DNA of 34,339 nucleotides, taken from NCBI GenBank assembly GCA_024276095.1, contig JAJRXW010000008.1:1-34339 (forward strand), given 5' to 3'. This DNA is from Gammaproteobacteria bacterium (lineage in GTDB: Bacteria; Pseudomonadota; Gammaproteobacteria; Steroidobacterales; GCA-2729495). Below the pieces are notes generated by a model. That model saw nothing but the letters and a program-made list of their open reading frames with translations, did not search any database and was not told the origin of the DNA. Positions 7,622 to 16,848 of this stretch are shown here, in pieces. Position 1 is the first letter of the stretch, and each line of letters opens with the position of its first letter. Made by a program: the position numbers and the translations under genes.

Positions 7622-10198
7622 CTAGAACCGATAGACTGCTTCGGCCCCGATCCTGCGCTGGGTACCGGGGTGCGTAAAAGAGCCGCCGAATTCGGGGGCC
7701 GGGATCACCTCTTCCAGGTAGTCCTGATCGAAAAGATTTCTGGCAAATACCGTGAGCGACCAGTTGTCGTTGGCAATACCCGCCCGTGCATTGACAAGCG
7801 TATAGCTGTCGCGCTGAGCGACGGACATATCGCTTTCGAGGAAAAAAGTGGTCGGCCTCCGGTTATTGTCCTGGACGACATGGAACCAGGTTTTGCCAAC
7901 GGCCGATACATCGACACTGGCGATGAAATTCCAGGTTCTGGTGACCGGGAGTGCCACCCTGCCGCCGAGATTGAGCGTGTATTCCGGCGTGTAGGGCGAT
8001 TCATTGCCGATGGTATCCGGCCGGGCCGTATTTTTCTTTATTTCACTGTCGATGAAGTTGGCGCCGGCATAAAGATCCAGCCAGTCGGTCGTTGCCCAGG
8101 AAATCGATGCCTCGACGCCGCTGATATTGACCTCATCGATATTCGATACAACGCGCAGCAGGCCGAAGGAGCCTACGAGGAACTCGAAGAACTGCATGTC
8201 CTCTACGTCGACATTGTAGTAAGCCGCTTCCAGCCGCACGCGGCCATCTGCGAAATCGGACTTGAAGCCCAGCTCATAGGAGGTCGAGGTCTCTTTATCG
8301 AACTGATCCTGGATCCCGACGGGCGCGAAGGAAGGAAACGGTGCGCCGGGACCGGTAATCAGGGGTTCGTTGATAAACAGATCCACGGTTGCAGCGGCAC
8401 CCTGGTTGTTGAACCCGCCACTCTTGAACCCGACACCGATGCTGGCAAAAGCAGTCAGGTTATCGAGTGCGTCCCAGGTGAGCGACAGCTTCGGCTGGAG
8501 TTCACTGAATGTCTTGTTTTTATCGGCAATGACGCCGCCGGGATTGATGCCCGGGCACAGACCCGGGTTGATCGGATCGCCGCCGGTAAAAGGATCGCCG
8601 GGGGTACAGACGATCCATTGCGTCGTGGCGCCGGCCGGCACCAGGTTCTGAACCTTGCGTTCTTCCCGGTCGTAGCGCAATGCCAGAGCCAGTTCAACGT
8701 CGTCGGTGACATCGTAGGCGAGCTGGCCGAATACCGCGTAGACATCCGTGTCGAAATTATCGTGCACCAGCTGCTCGGTCGGATTGGCCGGGTTGGTCGT
8801 GAACAGGCTTCTGATGATGCCCTGGCCACGGTCGATACCCAGGTTCACACCGACTTCCCTGTCGATATTCAGGTAGTAGAAACCGGCCAGCCAGCGAAGC
8901 TGCTGGTCGTCCTTCGAGGCGAGGCGAACCTCGAAGGAAATATCCTCCTGGTTGCGAAGCTGGTACTGCGTGCCGTCACAGGTAGTCGGCGTATAGGCGC
9001 CGAAAATGGAAGCATTCGGGCCGCCGAACGCTTCGGGTGCAAGGGCCTGCGGGGCGCCCAACTGGAATCCGGACAGTGCAATGTCATTGGTCGTGGATCG
9101 GCACAGGGATTCCTGGAAGAAAAAGCCGAATGCACCGCTGGTACCGTCCGAACCCAGGTCATTGTCGATATTGCTGTACAGCAGCCAGCTGGTCAGATCC
9201 GCCCAGCCAAGATCCTTATCCGCTTTGACCGATAGCTCCAGTGCTTCCTGGTTGTTGAACGAATTGATGTTCGGGTTGAACTGAAACGGATGGTCATTGA
9301 CGTCTTCGAAGCCGGCAGCGGCGAATTCCGGCGGGAACCCGAAGCTTTCGATGATGGCGGGGAAGCCGGGGATATTGAATACCGAGTTGAAAGTGATCGA
9401 TGCTGCATCGACCTCACCGTAGCGCAGCTTGGTATCAATTGTCAGTGTATCCGACGGTTCCCAGACCAGCCGGCCGGAGACGTTCCAGCTTTCGAACTGA
9501 TCCATCGTGTCATCGGTACCGAGAAACACGTTTTGGTAGAAGCCGTCGGTACTCCGGTAGTCGGCGTGCAGGCTCCAGCCGAGCTGATCGCTGGCCGGCC
9601 CGCTGATCGAGGCGGAGACCAGGTAGGTTGAATCCTGGGCAACGCTGGCCTTTATTTCCCCGCCCAGTTGTTCGCCGGGCCTGGCCGTGGTGATGACGAT
9701 GGCGCCGGCTGCAGCATTGCGTCCGTACAGGGCGCCCTGCGGGCCCTTGAGGATCTCGATTTGCTGGAGATCGGCATATTCGCGATTCAGTGCAGCGGGG
9801 TCGGTCATCAGGATACCGTCGATAATCAGGGCATAGCTGTTCTGTGCATCCCGGGAGCCGTTGATTCCGCGAATGTTGACCTGGGTATCCGCCACTTCGG
9901 CGGAATTGACGATGGTTACGCCAGGCGTCATATAGATGAAATCCTCTGCACGCTGAATACCGGAGGCTTCGATCTGCTCCGCAGTCAACACGGTAATGGC
10001 GCCCGGTACATCCTTTATGGACTCGGAGCGTTGCCGTACGGTCACGACGATCTCATCCATTGCCTCATCCGCCGCTGCGAAGGCGTTTGCCACGGGGATG
10101 ATGGCCAGGGGGATGGCCATGGGGATGGCCAGCGCGATTGCCAGCAAGCCGGCTGTCGATCGTGTTTGCACAGTGTTTCTTGTTCGGTGAGATGGCAT
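7622..10198 (-). CDS. TonB-dependent outer-membrane receptor
   Basis: This protein of about 858 residues imports a large or scarce substrate across the outer membrane using TonB energy. Its signal peptide is unusual: repeated AIP/AIPL units followed by ANAFAAADE. Then comes a TonB box-like segment (DEIVVTVRQR) and the plug domain (DVPGAITVLTAEQIEASGIQRAEDFIYMTPGV; LIIDGILMTDP; QQIEILKGPQGALYGRNAAAGAIVITT). A long beta-barrel ends in ...IGAEAVYRF, with the terminal aromatic residue of the outer-membrane insertion signal. The ATG at 10198 has GGAGGG five bases upstream; longer starts lack this. The plug resembles the many iron- or organic-substrate receptors of aquatic Proteobacteria. The neighbouring divergent VOC protein and secreted esterase hint at an ester or organic ligand, but this is inference. 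Confidence 0.93.
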   Translation of the reverse strand: MPSHRTRNTVQTRSTAGLLAIALAIPMAIPLAIIPVANAFAAADEAMDEIVVTVRQRSESIKDVPGAITVLTAEQIEASGIQRAEDFIYMTPGVTIVNSAEVADTQVNIRGINGSRDAQNSYALIIDGILMTDPAALNREYADLQQIEILKGPQGALYGRNAAAGAIVITTARPGEQLGGEIKASVAQDSTYLVSASISGPASDQLGWSLHADYRSTDGFYQNVFLGTDDTMDQFESWNVSGRLVWEPSDTLTIDTKLRYGEVDAASITFNSVFNIPGFPAIIESFGFPPEFAAAGFEDVNDHPFQFNPNINSFNNQEALELSVKADKDLGWADLTSWLLYSNIDNDLGSDGTSGAFGFFFQESLCRSTTNDIALSGFQLGAPQALAPEAFGGPNASIFGAYTPTTCDGTQYQLRNQEDISFEVRLASKDDQQLRWLAGFYYLNIDREVGVNLGIDRGQGIIRSLFTTNPANPTEQLVHDNFDTDVYAVFGQLAYDVTDDVELALALRYDREERKVQNLVPAGATTQWIVCTPGDPFTGGDPINPGLCPGINPGGVIADKNKTFSELQPKLSLTWDALDNLTAFASIGVGFKSGGFNNQGAAATVDLFINEPLITGPGAPFPSFAPVGIQDQFDKETSTSYELGFKSDFADGRVRLEAAYYNVDVEDMQFFEFLVGSFGLLRVVSNIDEVNISGVEASISWATTDWLDLYAGANFIDSEIKKNTARPDTIGNESPYTPEYTLNLGGRVALPVTRTWNFIASVDVSAVGKTWFHVVQDNNRRPTTFFLESDMSVAQRDSYTLVNARAGIANDNWSLTVFARNLFDQDYLEEVIPAPEFGGSFTHPGTQRRIGAEAVYRF
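10094..10131. repeat. Short tandem repeat inside the receptor signal peptide
   Basis: Three near-copies of GGGGATGGCCA (the first with an extra GAT) lie about 12-15 bp apart. On the minus strand they encode the repeated Ala-Ile-Pro units of the hydrophobic core. The repeat looks like replication slippage. A change in copy number by 12 bp would lengthen or shorten the core by four residues without breaking the frame. Confidence 0.6.
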
Positions 10199-10305
10199 GA
10201 TGCCCTCCTTCATGATGCCGCAGGAACAGCCTGAGTATAAACCGAATGCGTGTTGTGGCTTGACCAAAGTGCGGTTGCTCCGGCAAAAGCGTAAAGGAGG
10301 TGGCT

Positions 10306-10707
10306 ATGGTTCGGCGTATACACCATGTAAATTTTATCGTGCGGGATCTCGAAGCATCGATCCGGTCCTATGAGCGGGTGCTGGGAATGCCGGTTACTTC
10401 CCGGGAACGACTCGAGCGCCGCGGTGTGGATATCGCCCGTTTCAGGTTGTGCGACAGCTGGCTGGTTCTGGTGCAGCCCACACGGAGCGGCACCGTGCCG
10501 GCAAAGTATCTGGAAACGCATGGCGAGGGGTTTTTCCTGCTGTCCCTGGAAGTCGACTCCATCGAACAGCAGATCGAGCGTCTCGGTTCCGGGCAGTTCG
10601 ACGGCGGCATTCGCGACGGCCTCGATGACTGGCGGCTGATCGATCTCGACAGCCGGACCACCGCCGGGGTTCAGCTGCAGTTTGTAGAACCGGGTAACGA
10701 TTCGTAA
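10306..10707 (+). CDS. VOC (glyoxalase/epimerase-fold) family protein
   Basis: This is a 133-residue single-module protein of the vicinal oxygen chelate fold. The N-terminal IHHVNFIVRDLEASIRSYERVLGM holds the first metal-ligand histidine, and the C-terminal GVQLQFVE supplies a likely terminal glutamate ligand. The middle segment YLETHGEGFFLLSLEVDSIEQQIERL resembles methylmalonyl-CoA epimerases, but also many uncharacterised lyases, so the reaction is not assigned. The start at 10306 follows a strong AGGAGG five bases upstream; an upstream GTG at 10300 overlaps that site. The gene is divergent from the TonB receptor and lies 42 bp before a secreted esterase, so it may share their regulation. 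Confidence 0.82.
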   Translation: MVRRIHHVNFIVRDLEASIRSYERVLGMPVTSRERLERRGVDIARFRLCDSWLVLVQPTRSGTVPAKYLETHGEGFFLLSLEVDSIEQQIERLGSGQFDGGIRDGLDDWRLIDLDSRTTAGVQLQFVEPGNDS

Positions 10708-10749
10708 CGCTATTGTCCAGGGCGTCGGATGCAGCAGCAGGAGGGAATG

Positions 10750-12375
10750 ATGTACACAGCAAAACACTATCGATCGATCGCAGTTTCACTTTATCTGGTG
10801 GTCGGGCTGATGACGGCGACCGACAGTATTGCCGCTGCCGAAACCACCGTCAGAATCGAACAGGGCACGTTATCCGGAGTGACTGACGATGGCGTGGCCG
10901 TTTATCGGGGCATTCCCTATGCTGCAGCTCCGGTGGGGGCACTGCGTTGGCGCCCACCGCTGCCGCCGTCCGGCTGGGACGGGACCAGAACAGCGGAGCG
11001 CTTCGGTTTTATCTGTCCGCAGAATATCAGGGAGTCCTACTCCCGGGAATTGCAGGATCACTTCGCCACTGCAGGCGTTAACGAGGATTGCCTGACGCTC
11101 AACATCTGGACGCCGCTTGATCGCGACGGCCCGTTGCCGGTCATGGTGTATATCCACGGTGGCAACATGAAACTCGGGTCCGGTTCCTATCCTGTTTACG
11201 ATGGTGCGATTCTGGCCAGGGAAGGCGTGGTACTGGTGACCATCAATTACCGGATCGGTTTTCTCGGCCGGTTTGCCCACCCGGCGATGACGCGCAGCCA
11301 GGCGGACGAGCTGCTGGTGAACTACGGCCTGATGGACCAGATCGCAGCACTGCAGTGGGTGCAGCGCAATATCCGGGCGTTCGGCGGCGATCCCGGCAAG
11401 GTCACCATTTTTGGGCATTCCGCAGGGGGCGTGTCCGTCAATGCACTGATGGTGACGCCGCAGTCAAAGGGACTGTTTGCCCGCGCCATCGCCCAGGGCA
11501 GCGCCGTGGCGCTCGATCGCAGCCGGCAGGCTTTCACCAAGGGTATTCCCGGTCCGCTCGGGCCTTCCTCCGAGGATATCGGCGTCGATTTTGCGGCGCA
11601 TTTCGAGATCGATGGCTCGGACGACGAAATCGCCGCTGCTCTGCGGGCCCTGCCAGTCGATGATATCCTGGCTTACCAGAAAGGCCTGCAGATCACTTTT
11701 AACCCGTCTGTGGACGGTCGCCTGATCCCGCAGGACATCGTCAAGGTTTTCGAGCAGGGCAGGCAGCACGATGTCCCCTATCTGGCCGGTTCCAACAGTT
11801 GGGAATGGAACCAGATCGCCGGTATTCCGCTGATTGGCAAATGGTTTCTGGCCACCGGTTTTCTGGAAGGCCTGTCAGATGAGGACCTGTCCATTTACGA
11901 CGATCAATGGACCCGGATCGGCGTCTCCCAGCAATGGTTCGGCGATATGTTCCTGGTTTCGACCCGTTATCTCGCCGCACAGATGGATAAGGTGTCTTCG
12001 CCGGCCTGGCTTTACCATGTGACCTACGTGCAGGAGAACCTGCGCGGAGAAGTCCCCGGCGCTGCACATGGCATGGAGATCCCGTTCATATTCGGCAATG
12101 TCAGGGATCACCCCGAATTTCAGCGGCCGAAAAATGTCGCGCTGACGGAGCGGGATTTTGCCTGGGGCGATCTGCTGCGCGGCTACTGGATCAGCTTTGC
12201 AAAAACCGGCGACCCTAACGGCGACGGGCGCCCGCGCTGGCCGCAGTATGAGCGGGCCACCGACCTGACCATGGAACTGGGTACGGAAGCAGTTGCGCGT
12301 AAGGCGCTGAACAAGGACCGACTGGATTTTCTTGAGCGGCGTGCGTTGATCAGGCGTGCTGAATTCGAACAGTAG
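10750..12375 (+). CDS. Secreted type-B carboxylesterase
   Basis: This is a protein of about 541 residues in the cholinesterase-like alpha/beta hydrolase family. A signal peptide (cleavage expected near TDSIAAAE) is followed by VYRGIPYAAAPVGALRWRPP, the EDCLTLNIW block and the oxyanion-hole region MVYIHGGNMKLGSG. The nucleophile serine is in FGHSAGGVS near residue 224. A glutamate in GSNSWEWN and the histidine in GAAHGMEIPF complete a plausible triad. It likely hydrolyses carboxylic esters in the periplasm or outside the cell. ATG 10750 has AGGAGG five bases upstream; ATG 10747 is also possible. The final Gln codon and the TAG stop lie inside the left edge of dispersed repeat copy 2. Confidence 0.92.
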   Translation: MYTAKHYRSIAVSLYLVVGLMTATDSIAAAETTVRIEQGTLSGVTDDGVAVYRGIPYAAAPVGALRWRPPLPPSGWDGTRTAERFGFICPQNIRESYSRELQDHFATAGVNEDCLTLNIWTPLDRDGPLPVMVYIHGGNMKLGSGSYPVYDGAILAREGVVLVTINYRIGFLGRFAHPAMTRSQADELLVNYGLMDQIAALQWVQRNIRAFGGDPGKVTIFGHSAGGVSVNALMVTPQSKGLFARAIAQGSAVALDRSRQAFTKGIPGPLGPSSEDIGVDFAAHFEIDGSDDEIAAALRALPVDDILAYQKGLQITFNPSVDGRLIPQDIVKVFEQGRQHDVPYLAGSNSWEWNQIAGIPLIGKWFLATGFLEGLSDEDLSIYDDQWTRIGVSQQWFGDMFLVSTRYLAAQMDKVSSPAWLYHVTYVQENLRGEVPGAAHGMEIPFIFGNVRDHPEFQRPKNVALTERDFAWGDLLRGYWISFAKTGDPNGDGRPRWPQYERATDLTMELGTEAVARKALNKDRLDFLERRALIRRAEFEQ

Positions 12376-12412
12376 TTGGTGCCGGTGTACAGTTTCTTAA
12401 GTTTCTTAAGTT
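12370..12412 (+). repeat. Dispersed stop-codon-associated repeat, copy 2
   Basis: Bases 12377-12412 are identical to 3185-3220. The seven preceding bases (CAGTAGT) differ from copy 1 by only two transitions and include the terminal Gln codon and stop of the esterase gene. The copy ends 7 bp before the stop codon of the convergent pepQ gene. It has the same orientation relative to its host gene, and the same 1-bp offset from the stop, as copy 1. Confidence 0.85.
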
Positions 12413-12418
12413 TTGGGC

Positions 12419-13795
12419 TTACAGCCTCGGGCTTGAAGCTTCGGGAGAACGAGCCTGCTCCCGGTCGCCGGTGTCAAATGCGTGGCGGGTGAGGTTCTCC
12501 GAGCCCGACGGACTGACCAGCAGATTGTCTTCTATTCGTATGCCCCCGAATTTTTTCAGGCGTTCGATCTTTTTCCAGTTGACCCGGTCGGACAGCGAAG
12601 ATTGCCGGAGGCCGGATAACAGCGTATCGATGAAATAAACTCCCGGCTCGATAGTCAAAACATTGCCGGCTTCCAGCGTTCTGGTCAGGCGCAGGTTCGG
12701 ATACCGGTCGGGCTTCGCGATGGCAGTACCGTGGATATCGGAGATCGATCCGCCGGCATCGTGGACCATCAGGCCGAGAAAGTGGCCGAGTCCATGAGGA
12801 AAAAACACATCCGTGACTTTCTCATCGAGTAATGTGGCCGTATCCAGGGTCACCAGGTCCCAGCGCTGAAGCAGTTCCGCAATCATGGCATGTGCCTGTG
12901 AGTGGAGATCGGCGAAAGGCAGGCCGGGTTTCACTGCAGCGCAAATCGATTGTTGTACGTTGTCGAGGTCGCCGATCATTGCGGTAAATTCACTGTCTTT
13001 TGCTGTCCAGCTGCGGGTAACATCGCTGGCATAACCGTTCCACGAACAGGCGGCATCGATCAGCAGACTGTGACACTGCGTGGATTCTCGCTGCCGCCCT
13101 TGGTAATGCAGCGTCGCAGCGTGTTCATTGGTGGCAATGATTGCGTGATAGGGAAGCTCCGATTCAGTACTTTTTCCGGCCGCCAGAAAACACAGCAGTA
13201 TTTCGTATTCGGATGCGCCGGTGCGAAAGGCCTGTTCGGCGGCCCGATGCGCCGTGACGGTTCGGGCCGTTGCCGCGCGGATGCAGTGCACTTCGTATTC
13301 GGTCTTGATGGCCTGGTAGTAGTGCAGGTAGTTAAGAATGTCGCGGGGATTCTGGTGAGCGGCCTGCAACATGGTCGGCCACTGATCGGTGTCACCCAGC
13401 AATACCAGCTGGTCATGATGATCGGGCATGTGGTCCATCAACGCGCCCGGGCTGGCGATCACGCGAAGATCGAACGCATCCAGCCAGCCGCCTTCCGGGA
13501 GTGGCGGCGATTCATGCCAGTAGTCGTCCGGCTGATACACAATCAGCACAGGCTGCCGTCCCCGGTTGTAGAGTACGCAGGACCCCGGATGCTGCAGCAA
13601 CGGCACCCACTGGACGAAGTGCGGATCCGCTTTGTAGGGAGGGCCGTGATCGTCCAGGAACCAGTTTCTGCCAATTCCGCTGCCGACGGCGATACTCGAG
13701 AAACCGGCGAGTTCCAGTGCTTCATCGTAGCGCCTTTGCAGCGTTTTCAGGTGCTCCGGGTAAGTCGTTTCCAGCTGTTGATCGGGAAGCATCAT
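12419..13795 (-). CDS. pepQ: Xaa-Pro dipeptidase (prolidase)
   Basis: This cytoplasmic metallopeptidase of about 458 residues (family M24) hydrolyses Xaa-Pro dipeptides. It aligns along its length with E. coli PepQ: FLDDHGPPYKADPHFVQWVPL near the N-terminus, DYWHESPPLP, LNYLHYYQAIKTEYEV, and the catalytic half. The five metal ligands are visible: Asp in LLIDAACSWNGY, Asp in ASDVTRSW, His in FFPHGLGHFLGL, Glu in LTIEPGVYF and Glu in GGIRIEDN. Such enzymes can also cleave organophosphate esters. The frame runs on to 13963, but family similarity begins close to the ATG at 13795 (ATG 13792 is equally possible). No strong ribosome site is visible. It is divergent from the gamma-glutamyltransferase-like gene. 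Confidence 0.93.
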   Translation of the reverse strand: MMLPDQQLETTYPEHLKTLQRRYDEALELAGFSSIAVGSGIGRNWFLDDHGPPYKADPHFVQWVPLLQHPGSCVLYNRGRQPVLIVYQPDDYWHESPPLPEGGWLDAFDLRVIASPGALMDHMPDHHDQLVLLGDTDQWPTMLQAAHQNPRDILNYLHYYQAIKTEYEVHCIRAATARTVTAHRAAEQAFRTGASEYEILLCFLAAGKSTESELPYHAIIATNEHAATLHYQGRQRESTQCHSLLIDAACSWNGYASDVTRSWTAKDSEFTAMIGDLDNVQQSICAAVKPGLPFADLHSQAHAMIAELLQRWDLVTLDTATLLDEKVTDVFFPHGLGHFLGLMVHDAGGSISDIHGTAIAKPDRYPNLRLTRTLEAGNVLTIEPGVYFIDTLLSGLRQSSLSDRVNWKKIERLKKFGGIRIEDNLLVSPSGSENLTRHAFDTGDREQARSPEASSPRL

Positions 13796-13951
13796 TGGGC
13801 CCAATATAGCAGTATCGGGCCGCTTTAAGGGACGTTGGTTCTGGTGTGCTGCAGGATTTTCAAGCTGTTTCCCCGGGCTGTTTTTCCACCCCGTGCCTGC
13901 GGTCCGCGGCTGCACATTGCGGTGCCGGTCGATAGGTGGGATATTCGCTGC

Positions 13952-15661
13952 ATGACGAACCACCGATTCAAAGTCCTGATCGTGCTGTTACCCCTGCTGG
14001 TTGGAGTGCCTATGGTAGATGGAGCTGATCGCAGTGTTGGCGAAACCTTCGCCACACGGTCCGAGGTGATTGCCGCACATGGCATGGCGGCGACCAGCCA
14101 GCCACTGGCGACACAGATCGCCATCGACATATTAAAACGCGGCGGCAGCGCTGTTGATGCAGCAATCGCGGCCAATGCCGCACTCGGGCTGATGGAGCCC
14201 ACCGGAGCGGGCATCGGCGGTGATCTTTTCGCCATCGTCTGGGAGGAGAAATCGCGGCGCCTGTGGGGCCTGAATGCCAGCGGACGGTCACCCCGGTCGT
14301 TGACGCTGCAGTATTTTCTCGACGAGGGCATGAAAAAGATTCCGTCCCACGGCGTTCTGCCGGTATCCGTGCCGGGAGCCGTGGACGGCTGGTTCGAACT
14401 GCATGACCGGTTCGGGCGTTTGCCGATGGCGGAGATTCTGCAGCCTGCCATCGACTATGCCCGAGACGGCTTTCCGCTCTCCGAAGTCATTGCCAACGGC
14501 TGGGCACGTAATGCGCAGGTGCTGAAAGCTTACGCGGGGTTTGCCGAAACCTTCATGCCCGGCGGCAGGGCGCCCGCCAAAGGCGAGATATTCAAAAACC
14601 CGCGGCTGGCAAGAACCTACAGCCGCATCGCGGCAGAGGGCAGGGAAGTCTTCTACCGGGGCTCGATCGCCAAAGAGATTGCGGACCACATGGAGCAGCA
14701 CGGCGGGTTTCTGACCGCGGCCGACCTGGCCGCGCACCGCTCGGAATGGGTGGAGCCGCTGGGGACCGACTACCGTGGATATACACTCTGGGAACTGCCC
14801 CCCAACGGTCAGGGTATCGCGGCACTGCAGATACTGAATATTCTGGAGTCGTTCGATTTGCGCAAGATGGGCTTTGGCAGCGCGGACCATATTCATACTT
14901 TTGTCGAGGCGAAGAAACTGGCTTATGAAGACCGTGCCCGGTTTTATGCCGACCCCGACTTCGGCGACCTCCCCGTTGCCGAGCTGATTTCGAAGGAATA
15001 TGCAGCGACGCGCCGGAAGCTGCTGGATACTGAACGGGCGGCCGCTTCCTATCCCACCGGCAACCCGGCGCTGGAAACCGGCGATACCGTCTACCTGACG
15101 GTGGCCGATGCCGACGGCAACATGGTGTCGCTGATCCAGAGCAATTACCGGGGTATGGGGTCGGGTATTACGCCCGGTGAGCTGGGTTTCGTGCTGCAGG
15201 ATCGAGGTGAGCTGTTCAGTCTCGAGCCCGGGCATCCCAATGTCTACGCGCCCGGCAAACGGCCGTTTCACACCATTATCCCGGCCTTCGTGACGCGCGA
15301 TGGCTACCGCTATCTGAGTTTCGGTGTGATGGGCGGGTCGATGCAGCCCCAGGGTCATGTGCAGATCATGATGAATCTGATCGACTTTGACATGAACCTG
15401 CAGGAAGCAGGCGATGCGCCCAGAATTCACCATGCCGGTTCCAGCCAGCCGACCGGGGAACGGATGCGGGATGGTGGCAAACTTTTTCTCGAAACCGGTT
15501 TCCCGCCCGAAACGGAGCGCACGCTGGAGGCCCGCGGCCATCGCCTGGGACGACGGCCGGGCATCTACGGCGGTTACCAGGCCATCATGTGGGATGAGCA
15601 ACACAAGGTGTATATCGGCGCTTCCGAGTCGCGCAAGGATGGTCACGCAGCGGGATACTAG
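13952..15661 (+). CDS. Gamma-glutamyltransferase-family secreted hydrolase
   Basis: This N-terminal nucleophile hydrolase precursor has about 569 residues. An export signal (FKVLIVLLPLLVGVPMVDGAD) is followed by AAHGMAATSQPLATQIAIDILKRGGSAVDAAIAANAALGLMEPTGAGIGGDLFAIVW, the diagnostic large-subunit start. Autocleavage is expected before Thr379 in ETGDTVYLTVADADGN, which becomes the nucleophile of the small subunit. Downstream GMGSGITPGELGFVLQDRG and RPFHTIIPAFV fit the family. It would act in the periplasm on glutathione or other gamma-glutamyl or acyl amides. The divergence of the GMGSG region from classical Ggt leaves a YwrD- or acylase-like role open. The start ATG 13952 places the signal peptide correctly; the ribosome site (AGGTGGGA) is rather far away. 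Confidence 0.9.
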   Translation: MTNHRFKVLIVLLPLLVGVPMVDGADRSVGETFATRSEVIAAHGMAATSQPLATQIAIDILKRGGSAVDAAIAANAALGLMEPTGAGIGGDLFAIVWEEKSRRLWGLNASGRSPRSLTLQYFLDEGMKKIPSHGVLPVSVPGAVDGWFELHDRFGRLPMAEILQPAIDYARDGFPLSEVIANGWARNAQVLKAYAGFAETFMPGGRAPAKGEIFKNPRLARTYSRIAAEGREVFYRGSIAKEIADHMEQHGGFLTAADLAAHRSEWVEPLGTDYRGYTLWELPPNGQGIAALQILNILESFDLRKMGFGSADHIHTFVEAKKLAYEDRARFYADPDFGDLPVAELISKEYAATRRKLLDTERAAASYPTGNPALETGDTVYLTVADADGNMVSLIQSNYRGMGSGITPGELGFVLQDRGELFSLEPGHPNVYAPGKRPFHTIIPAFVTRDGYRYLSFGVMGGSMQPQGHVQIMMNLIDFDMNLQEAGDAPRIHHAGSSQPTGERMRDGGKLFLETGFPPETERTLEARGHRLGRRPGIYGGYQAIMWDEQHKVYIGASESRKDGHAAGY

Positions 15662-15800
15662 CGCGCTGCGCGGTTTCCCGGCCAACACCGGGGTCAGAGT
15701 CAATGCCGTGCCCCTGATTGCCCGATTTCAACAACCCACTGGCCCGATTGCCACAAATATCATTAGAATAGCCCGCGCACCCGCAACGGCTGAATGATCC

Positions 15801-16811
15801 ATGAGCAAACAGGTAGTACTGACCGGAATCACGACCACCGGAACTCCGCATCTGGGTAACTATGTGGGCGCGATCCGCCCCGCCGTGGAGGCCAGCCGGC
15901 GCAGCGATGTCGATGGCTACTATTTTATGGCCGACTACCATGCGCTGGTCAAAAACACCGATCCGGACGGTTTGCAGCAGTCCAGTCTCGAACAGGCGGC
16001 AACCTGGCTGGCGCTGGGGCTCGATACCAAAACGGCCGTGTTCTATCGTCAGTCCGATATTCCTGAAATCCCGGAGTTCACCTGGATTCTGAATTCAGTG
16101 ACTGCCAAGGGGCTGATGAATCGTGCACATGCCTACAAGGCAGCAGTGGCTGCGAACGAGCTGGCAGGCTCGAGAGACCCCGACCAGGGGATTACCATGG
16201 CCCTGTTCTGTTACCCGGTATTGATGGCTGCCGATATCCTGATGTTTCGGGCCAACAAGGTTCCGGTCGGCAAGGATCAGCAGCAGCATGTGGAGATGGC
16301 CCGGGATATTGCCCAGCGGTTCAATCATCATTTTGGCGAGATCCTCGTGGTGCCCGAAGCGGTCATAGGAGAAAACACCGCCGTGCTGTCAGGTCTTGAC
16401 GGGCGCAAGATGAGCAAGAGCTACAACAATACGATCCCGTTGTTCGCACCGGCCAAACGGCTGCGCAAACTGATCATGAAGATCAAGACAAACTCTCTCG
16501 AGCCGGGTGAGCCAAAAGAAACGGAAGGCTGTACATTGTTTGAGATCTACCAGGCCTTTGCCACAGAGCCGGAGGTCGAGGCGATGCGGCGGCGTTATGC
16601 CGGTGGAATCGGTTGGGGAGAGCTGAAACAGGAGCTGTTCGAATACATCGATGCTCATCTGTGCGAGGCCCGGGAAGAATACAACCGGCTGATCGCTGCG
16701 CCCGATCATATCGAGTCCGTTTTGCTCAGCGGTGCTGAAAGGGCCCGCGAAGTGGCAACCCCCTTGCTGGCGGAGATCCGTCAGGCAGTAGGAATCAGGC
16801 GTCTCGGTTAG
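15801..16811 (+). CDS. trpS: Tryptophan--tRNA ligase
   Basis: This 336-residue class I aminoacyl-tRNA synthetase charges tRNA-Trp in the cytoplasm. The HIGH-equivalent is in GTPHLGNYVGAIRP near residue 17, and the KMSKS motif is intact in GRKMSKSYNN near residue 202. Other family segments are FYRQSDIPEIPEFTWIL, GLMNRAHAYK, YPVLMAADILMF and PVGKDQQQHVEMARDIA. The start ATG at 15801 gives the conserved N-terminus MSKQVVLTGITTTG, though the upstream ribosome site is weak. The 139 bp before it show an AT-rich stretch with TAGAAT, a possible -10 element. It converges on the PAP2 gene 37 bp away. Confidence 0.96.
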   Translation: MSKQVVLTGITTTGTPHLGNYVGAIRPAVEASRRSDVDGYYFMADYHALVKNTDPDGLQQSSLEQAATWLALGLDTKTAVFYRQSDIPEIPEFTWILNSVTAKGLMNRAHAYKAAVAANELAGSRDPDQGITMALFCYPVLMAADILMFRANKVPVGKDQQQHVEMARDIAQRFNHHFGEILVVPEAVIGENTAVLSGLDGRKMSKSYNNTIPLFAPAKRLRKLIMKIKTNSLEPGEPKETEGCTLFEIYQAFATEPEVEAMRRRYAGGIGWGELKQELFEYIDAHLCEAREEYNRLIAAPDHIESVLLSGAERAREVATPLLAEIRQAVGIRRLG

Positions 16812-16815
16812 ATAA

Positions 16816-16830
16816 CCGCTTCACGAGCGG
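16816..16830. terminator. Small hairpin between convergent trpS and the PAP2 gene
   Basis: The inverted repeat CCGCT/AGCGG around a 5-base loop lies 4 bp after the trpS stop and is followed by CTTTGCG. It is short and lacks a proper T-run. It is the only candidate terminator in the 37 bp separating the two convergent genes. Confidence 0.35.
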
Positions 16831-16848
16831 CTTTGCGCCGCGATCCGT

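Noticed and set aside
7574-9235. Long plus-strand frame (553 codons) opposite the TonB receptor
   Set aside because: It is the antisense shadow of a well-supported receptor gene, with no ribosome site and no recognisable motif.
13796-13963. N-terminal extension of PepQ
   Set aside because: The extra residues have no family counterpart and run into the start region of the divergent gene; similarity to PepQ begins at about 13795.
14288-15703. Long minus-strand frame (471 codons) opposite the gamma-glutamyltransferase-like gene
   Set aside because: It is an antisense shadow; the plus-strand protein has a signal peptide, catalytic threonine and family motifs.
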